From Hansfordia pulvinata (Eukaryota > Ascomycota > Sordariomycetes > Xylariales), in assembly GCA_006538405.1 (NCBI GenBank), contig BJKQ01000008.1:248001-312000 (forward strand): a stretch of DNA of 64,000 bases, read 5' to 3'. Positions 58,337 to 64,000 of the stretch are shown here, piece after piece. Each line of letters starts with the position of its first letter. The stretch's first letter is position 1. The position numbers were made by a program, and so were the translations under genes. The notes beneath the pieces were generated by a model that worked only from the letters and a program-made list of their open reading frames with translations, was not told the origin of the DNA and made no database searches.

Positions 58337-61300
58337 ATGGACGCCCGCCCTCCCAATCCCCATCGCAAGCGCAGAAGGCGGAGGCAGGACAAGGCCCCGA
58401 TTTCCGCCCGCCTCGTCCTCGACGACCACGTCAAAGGCGACGTTGGCATCCTGTCGGATGACTTGTTTGTCGACCTATTTCCCCACCTCGACCACGGCAA
58501 GCTCCCTTCCGCCCTCACATTCGTTCCTTGTGCTAACTGCCCTCGCAGACGACAACGAAGCCCCCGCCCTTCACCACGTCGCGATCGCTCCCTGGTCTCC
58601 CCAGCCCTCCAGCCCTGAGAATGCCACGTGGACTGTCGTCCCCATTCTCAAGTCCACCGCCCTCGCCCACTCCACCGTCCAATTTGCGCCCACCTCCCTC
58701 GCCCTTCAGAGCTTCGCCACCCTCCTTCAACAGGTAGCCCCCTCGAAGCTGTCCAGTCACAGCAGGAGCGGCATTGAAATTCACGTGCTCGATGTCCATG
58801 CGCTGCCCTCGAAGCTGTTTTCGTCTCTCTCGACTCGGACCTGGTTCGACGGCTCGAGAATGGCGAAGGCACCTTCTTTCGCGACCACCCCGCCGATCCC
58901 ACCTCTGCCTCCCCGGAAACGCCGGCCGACAAGCTCACCGCCGCTCTGCGCGTCGCCCTCGGCACCTTGAACGTTCTCCACACGGGCGACCTCTTCCCCC
59001 TGCCTCTGCCGCCACATCCCGTCACCCACACTCCGCCGAACCCCGGAAAGATCTCTCTCTGTGAACCCGTGGGCCAGGGCGTTCTCTCCCCCAGCACCAA
59101 GATTATCCTCACGCGCGGCCACTCCCTTCCGAAACGGCCCCTCGCCTCTCCTGGTGGCCTGAATGGCGCCAGCCACGACGATGACGACACGGCCACGGAT
59201 CAATTCTACTCTGCGGCCGAGGAGCGCGACAAGACTGATGCCCCAGATAGCGCCGTGGACTCTGTCACCGAGACTGAGACGGAGATTTCCGAGGTTGAAA
59301 ACGAGGATGATCTATCTGACGATTCCATGGACGACATGATCTCACTGCAGGCGCCCACTCTCCCTACCACCAACGCCAGCGGGGTTTCCACCATGCAGCC
59401 GGGCACGCCTATGACTTTGGGCCGCGGCAGAAAGACCAATGGCATCGCCACCCCTGGCTCTGTGTTTTCGTCTTTCACTGCCACCACCATCCGTCCCGAC
59501 CGACCCAAGGGCAGGCTTTTCAAGGCTCAGGGTCTCTTGGCTTCCATACCGGCCGACCTCCTCCACCCGAAACCTGTTTCTGAAGATGACGGCGAGGCTC
59601 GAATTTACGTCGACATTGGCTCATTAACCAGAATTGGTTGCTTCTCAGGCGACTGGGTGCGCATGGAAGCATCCGAAGAGCCGCCTTCCAACGGCATGGG
59701 TCTTTTCGGTCTGGGCAGCTTTGGGCACAGCGAGGAAGAGGCCGCCTGGCGTCCGGTCAAGGTATTTGGCCTTCCTGAGGGGTATTCACAAAGGCCAATG
59801 ACACGCATCCCGAGCTCCAAGCACGAGAATGGTGGCCGCAGGCCCTCCTTCTTCGAATCGCAAATCCCCAAGCCCGCAAGCCCGGCAGCCTACATGTCGC
59901 CCATGCTTCTCGCCAACCTGGAAAGCACCCCTTACGTCCGTCTAAGTCCGTTAAAGAGGCTCGCGCACCCACGACCCGGCCAAGCCAAAATCACCGGCGC
60001 CTCTCATCCCCCTTATGCACGTGATGTCACCATTCAGCAGATTCGAACGCCGGTCACATCTGAAAGGGCCTCGCAGACAGCGATCCTGGGGGGCTTGAAG
60101 TCCTACTTTTCCGGGTGTGTTCGGGTGGTCAAGTCCGGCGATCTTATCGGCGTGGCTTTCGACTCGCAACTTGGACGAACTTTGCAAGAGGCTGCTGGCA
60201 CCAATGATGGGTTCGATCTCGACGACTTGCTGACACTTGCGGCATCGGGCAAGTCAAAGGACGGTGCTGCCAGTAGGCCAGATGAAGTAGCGTGGTTCAA
60301 GATCGCCCACATCAACCGCCAGAAGTCTCAAGACACAAGTGGTCAAGAGGAGGAGGAGGAGGAGGACATTTGGGGGGGCGTGGCATGTGTAGACAGCGGC
60401 TCGACCCAAATCGCACAGTCCGGGAGTGGAACCTCCCCGCTCCCAGGAGTTCAAGACAGCAGCTGGCCATTCTATCTTGGAATTGAATCGGCCCCTCGAG
60501 ACCCTTCCAGCCTTGTCAATGCCGCCGTTCAGCAGCCTGCCAGGAGTGCCCCATCTCCTCTCCAACGACGACTGCGGGAATTGATGGCTGCGGCGACAAG
60601 CAAACGCGCTGTCCACTTGGGTATGCCCCCGGTTGCCATTCTACTGATATCTACCCAAAGGAACATTGGAAAAGCCACCGTCACCACCAAAGCTTCTGCC
60701 GACATAGGCCTACACACCTTTGCCATGGATGCTTACGACATTGTCAACGAAGGCGGTGCTGGAGGGAGCGACGTCAAAACCGAGGGTCTGTTGAAGGCAC
60801 GAGCTGAACGGGCCCTGAGCTGCGGGGCTGAATGTTGCGCTTTGCTTATCCGACATATCGAGGCGCTGACAGCCGACCGAATGGTGACGGCCGTCAAGGA
60901 TATCCTGGAAGACTGCCGGGTCCTTGTTGCTACGACCACCGAGCCTGACAAGGTTCCTGACGGGATCCGGGGGCTTTTCACCCACGAGCTTGAAATGACC
61001 GCGCCAGACGAGGGAGAGCGCGAGGGTATTTTGCGCGCCATTGTGGACGGCCGAGCTGTCACTCTCGCGCCCGATGTGGAGCTCAGTGGTGTGGCCCTGA
61101 AGACTGCTGCTTTGGTAGCTGGAGACCTGGTTGACGTCGTTGAACGGGCCATGCTGGCACGTGAAGCGCGGCTCGAGGCCTTGTCCCAGAAAGCTTCCAC
61201 ATTGGATAAAGCTCTCACCATCCGCGACATACATGTTGCCGGTGGGCCCTCCGCCAGGGGTCTGACCAAGGCCGATTTCGACATTGCCGTTGATGCGGCG

Positions 61301-62616
61301 CGCAAGAACTTCGCCGATGCCATTGGCGCCCCCAAGATCCCCAACGTCACCTGGGACGACGTGGGAGGTCTGGGCAACGTCAAGGATGCCGTCATGGAGA
61401 CGATCCAGTTGCCGCTCGAGAGGCCCGAGCTGTTCGCCAAGGGCATGAAGAAGCGATCTGGCATCCTGTTCTACGGGCCGCCCGGAACAGGCAAAACCCT
61501 CTTGGCCAAGGCTATCGCGACCGAGTACAGCCTCAACTTCTTCAGTGTCAAGGGACCAGAGCTGCTCAACATGTACATTGGAGAGTCGGAAGCCAACGTA
61601 CGTCGTGTGTTCCAACGGGCCCGTGATGCGAGACCTTGCGTGGTCTTCTTTGACGAACTGGACTCTGTTGCTCCAAAGCGCGGAAACCAAGGCGACAGCG
61701 GTGGTGTTATGGATCGCATCGTGTCCCAGCTCTTGGCCGAGTTGGACGGCATGTCGGGAGGTGACGATGGCGGAGGGGGAGTATTTGTTGTGGGTGCAAC
61801 TAACAGGCCGGACTTGCTGGATCAAGCGCTGCTGAGACCCGGTCGATTCGACAAAATGCTATACTTGGGTGTATCCGACACGCACGAGAAGCAGCTGACC
61901 ATCATGGAAGCCTTGACGAGAAAGTAAGTGATTGGGCCGGCGCGTATATGGGCAGAACGCTGACTGTTTCCAGGTTCACACTTCATCCGTCGGTATCTCT
62001 GCGCTCAGTCGCCGAGCATCTTCCCTTCACCTACACGGGAGCCGACTTTTACGCCCTTTGCAGTGATGCCATGCTCAAGGCAGTGACCAGACAATCGGCA
62101 GCGGTGGATGCGCGGATCAACGTCATCAACCAAGAGCGCAGTCGCGGTCAGGACGATCAGGGCCGGGGTTCGATGCCTCCGATTTCAACGGCCAACTTCT
62201 TCGACCATTACGCGACACCTGCCGACCTGGCGGTCCTGGTGACAGAGCAAGATTTCCTCGACGCCAATCGCGAGCTCATCCCGAGTGTCAGTGCCGGGGA
62301 ACTACGGCATTATGAGTCTGTCCGCGCTTCATTCGAGGGCGCCCGTGAGAAGCAACAGGCTGAACAGGACCCGGTTACCGAACCTGCAGCTAAAAAAGGC
62401 AAAGGAAAGGCCATGGCAGGCCGGGATTATAAGGGCAAGGGCAAAGCAATTGCCACGGGGAGCGAGGACGAGGACGACGACATACCTTTCCCCAATCCGA
62501 ATTTGAACGGACGATCGTCACGAGACAGCAGTAACAGCTACAGCGGAAAGGGCAAGGGCAAGGCCGTAGCGCGATTTCAGGATTCAACCGCCAGCGACGA
62601 CGAGGGTCTTTACTAG
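58337..62616 (+). CDS. pex6: Peroxisomal biogenesis factor 6, AAA+ ATPase PEX6
   Basis: PEX6 forms a hexamer with PEX1 and pulls the import receptor PEX5 out of the peroxisomal membrane for recycling; in filamentous fungi it is also needed for Woronin-body formation. Exons 58337-58496, 58549-61923 and 61974-62616 give 1,392 residues once a missing C in CCC 58806-58808 is allowed for. The start MDARPPNPHRKRRRRRQDKA matches the basic N-terminus of fungal PEX6. The N-domain includes GDLFPLPLPPHPVTHTPPNP. The first AAA module is degenerate (TQRNIGKAT where Walker A should be), usual for PEX6. The second is complete: GPPGTGKT, VVFFDELDS, ATNRPDLLDQALLRPGRFD. The C-terminus is a long Lys/Gly tail. 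Intron 1 (58497-58548) is GC-AG with branch GCTAAC; intron 2 (61924-61973) is GTAAGT with CTGAC. Confidence 0.95.
58497..58548 (+). other. GC-AG intron of pex6
   Basis: Donor G|GCAAGC, branch TGCTAAC, acceptor CTCGCAG, 52 bp. It joins LFPHLDH to DDNEAPALHHVAIAPW in frame. No GT donor nearby gives an open junction. Confidence 0.75.
61924..61973 (+). other. Second intron of pex6
   Basis: Donor GTAAGT, branch GCTGAC, acceptor TTCCAG, 50 bp. It joins EALTRK to FTLHPSVSLRSVAEH across the end of the second AAA module. Confidence 0.9.
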
Positions 62617-63289
62617 ATAGGCGAGTGGGCAGGCGCCGTGTATAGTACTGGAAATAAGCCAATGCCAATCTTGCCGAGCATTGTCGGCTGCGCTGTGATC
62701 TGCCTGCGATGTGAAAACGGACCCTGAAGGCGGTGGTCCAGGGTAAGACGGTGCTGCATACGGGAGCAGGCATTTGGTCGAAGTTGCTGTCGCCCGGCAG
62801 CGCTGTCAGAAGAACACGAACATGCTCAATCGTCGCGGGATTTCGCTGTTTGGGCATGTGACACAGCCGTCTGATCTAAATCACCAACAGACAGCCACGG
62901 AATCTCGACTGGCCTCTCGGCATCTATATTCAGGCCCTGTGGCGCGTTAAATCACAGCCCCACAGGGCGCGATAGATCGCTGTGTTTCTATTGTGCAGGT
63001 AGGATGGTGACAGCAAGAAGTGAACCCAAATCCCGAGCCTGCTGAACAGTCATCGCTCCCCTCCCCCCCCCCCCGATCCAGCACCTGACTCGGGATTGCT
63101 CAAAAAGACAGAGGTGAGAACGTGATGAAGCCATAGTAATTAGCCTCACGGGAAGTATCCGGGCTGTTGAAAGGAGGGTCACTGACTGCTCTAAGTGACA
63201 TGGGCAGTACGGGAACATGGCTCACGAAGGGTATATAAGGCAGGGCTTCCTCCCACTTCTGGTAGACTTTAATAAAATCAAGCTTCCTC
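62617..63289. other. 3' flank of pex6
   Basis: GC-balanced intergenic DNA with no gene. A 12-C run lies at 63063-63074. A TATATAAG element at about 63232 lies just before the composition switch. Confidence 0.5.
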
Positions 63290-64000
63290 TTACACATATT
63301 TTAACAGGTTATAAGCCCGGCGTTCTCTGCCCGTAATCGACCCTTTAAGATATTATTACTTATTCTTATTAATCTCGCGTAACGGTCGATATACACATTA
63401 ATAACGCTATATAAATTTATTACTTACCTATTTATTTCGGATCATTTAATCACCGATTAATTAAGTGATAAATAAAGTTAAGTTACCCCTTATTTCTTAT
63501 TAAAAAGTTAACTTTTATTATTATAAAAAATTAAAGGAAAAGTAATAAATAAGTACGCTTAACGATTAGACCTTAAACCTTAAATTAATAAGCGTTCCTT
63601 AAACTTACCTTCACGATCTTTAAACTTTAAAATCACGATAACGATCCTTAAAATAATAACGATAACGACTTTTAATTAAGCCCCTTTTAAAGCAGCCTTA
63701 AAAGAACCTCTTTAATAAGGGACACGGTGTTTATACTTAAAGTCCTTAATTTAACCGACCTTAAAAAAGCTTAAGTTTAATCTTTATTAAAAGTTAAAAT
63801 AATATTAAGGGCTAATATTAATAAGCTAATTATTAAGGCCTTAATAATATTAAAAGCTAAGTAAATAAAGGAGAGATCGCCCTTAAAGCCTTTAAAACAC
63901 GAAAACGACGTTAAGAATAAAGACGCGTCCGCCTTTATAACCGATAAAAAAAAGCTTATCTCCACGTTAATTAAAGCTAAATAAACCGAACGTTAAGACG
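63290..64000. mobile_element. AT-rich, RIP-mutated repeat DNA; possible Ty3/gypsy remnant
   Basis: From about 63290 the sequence becomes AT-rich to the window end. CpA and TpG are almost absent, for example neither occurs in 63541-63600 or 63781-63840, while TpA is abundant. That is the RIP footprint (C to T in CpA, both strands). The minus strand at 63777-63965 reads FKGFKGDLSF, then AFNIIKALI and LLILALN. This loosely matches the segment between the reverse transcriptase and RNase H of fungal Ty3/gypsy elements (pattern F.W...AF..LK..., AP.L). The element type is tentative; the RIP signature is seen directly. Confidence 0.6.

Noticed and set aside
63777..63965. 62-codon minus-strand ORF as an intact gene
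   Set aside because: It lies in RIP-mutated DNA and at best preserves a fragment of a retroelement.

Overview
The window is nuclear DNA of a filamentous ascomycete, most likely a Sordariomycete. The GC-rich coding DNA has few, short introns (50-70 bp, one of 219 bp), mostly with CTAAC/CTGAC-type branch sites. It carries fungal hallmark genes: a leashin-type giant protein, a PEX6 AAA ATPase, a GT34 mannosyltransferase, a GH16 glucanase and a GPI cell-wall protein. The right edge drops abruptly into AT-rich DNA almost free of CpA/TpG, which is the signature of repeat-induced point mutation (RIP). Genus cannot be fixed from the sequence alone.

Layout. 1-9.2 kb: one small GPI-anchored wall protein (minus strand) and about 7.5 kb of gene-free DNA dense in a palindromic octamer, TACTCGTA/TACGAGTA. 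9.2-11.3 kb: a polyQ, probably tail-anchored protein (minus) with one in-frame TAG. 12.7-13.7 kb: a secreted GH16 glucanase (minus). 16.0-17.5 kb: an alpha-1,6-mannosyltransferase (minus). 17.6-24.9 kb: a second gene-free stretch with the same octamer. 24.9-50.8 kb: one enormous plus-strand gene, a leashin (LAH, 'involucrin repeat protein') homologue of about 8,540 residues. 52.7-53.5 kb: a small secreted protein. 54.0-56.2 kb: a membrane-anchored steryl ester hydrolase/lipase (minus). 58.3-62.6 kb: PEX6. After about 63.3 kb: RIP-degraded repeat DNA, possibly Ty3/gypsy.

Frame breaks. Five genes (leashin, PEX6, lipase, mannosyltransferase and the 242-aa secreted protein) are interrupted by breaks that are almost all one missing base in a homopolymer, nearly always of G or C, and always in the deletion direction. 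This points to systematic homopolymer under-calling in the assembly rather than gene decay. I therefore give whole-gene spans across the breaks and list each break.

Function. Four loci act on the cell wall or secretory route (GPI protein, GH16, mannosyltransferase, secreted protein). Leashin and PEX6, 7.6 kb apart, both belong to peroxisome/Woronin-body biology: PEX6 recycles the peroxisomal import receptor, and leashin tethers Woronin bodies, which derive from peroxisomes. The most unexplained signal is the dispersed octamer: 38 hits by hand scan against about 2 expected by chance, with none found inside the protein-coding genes.
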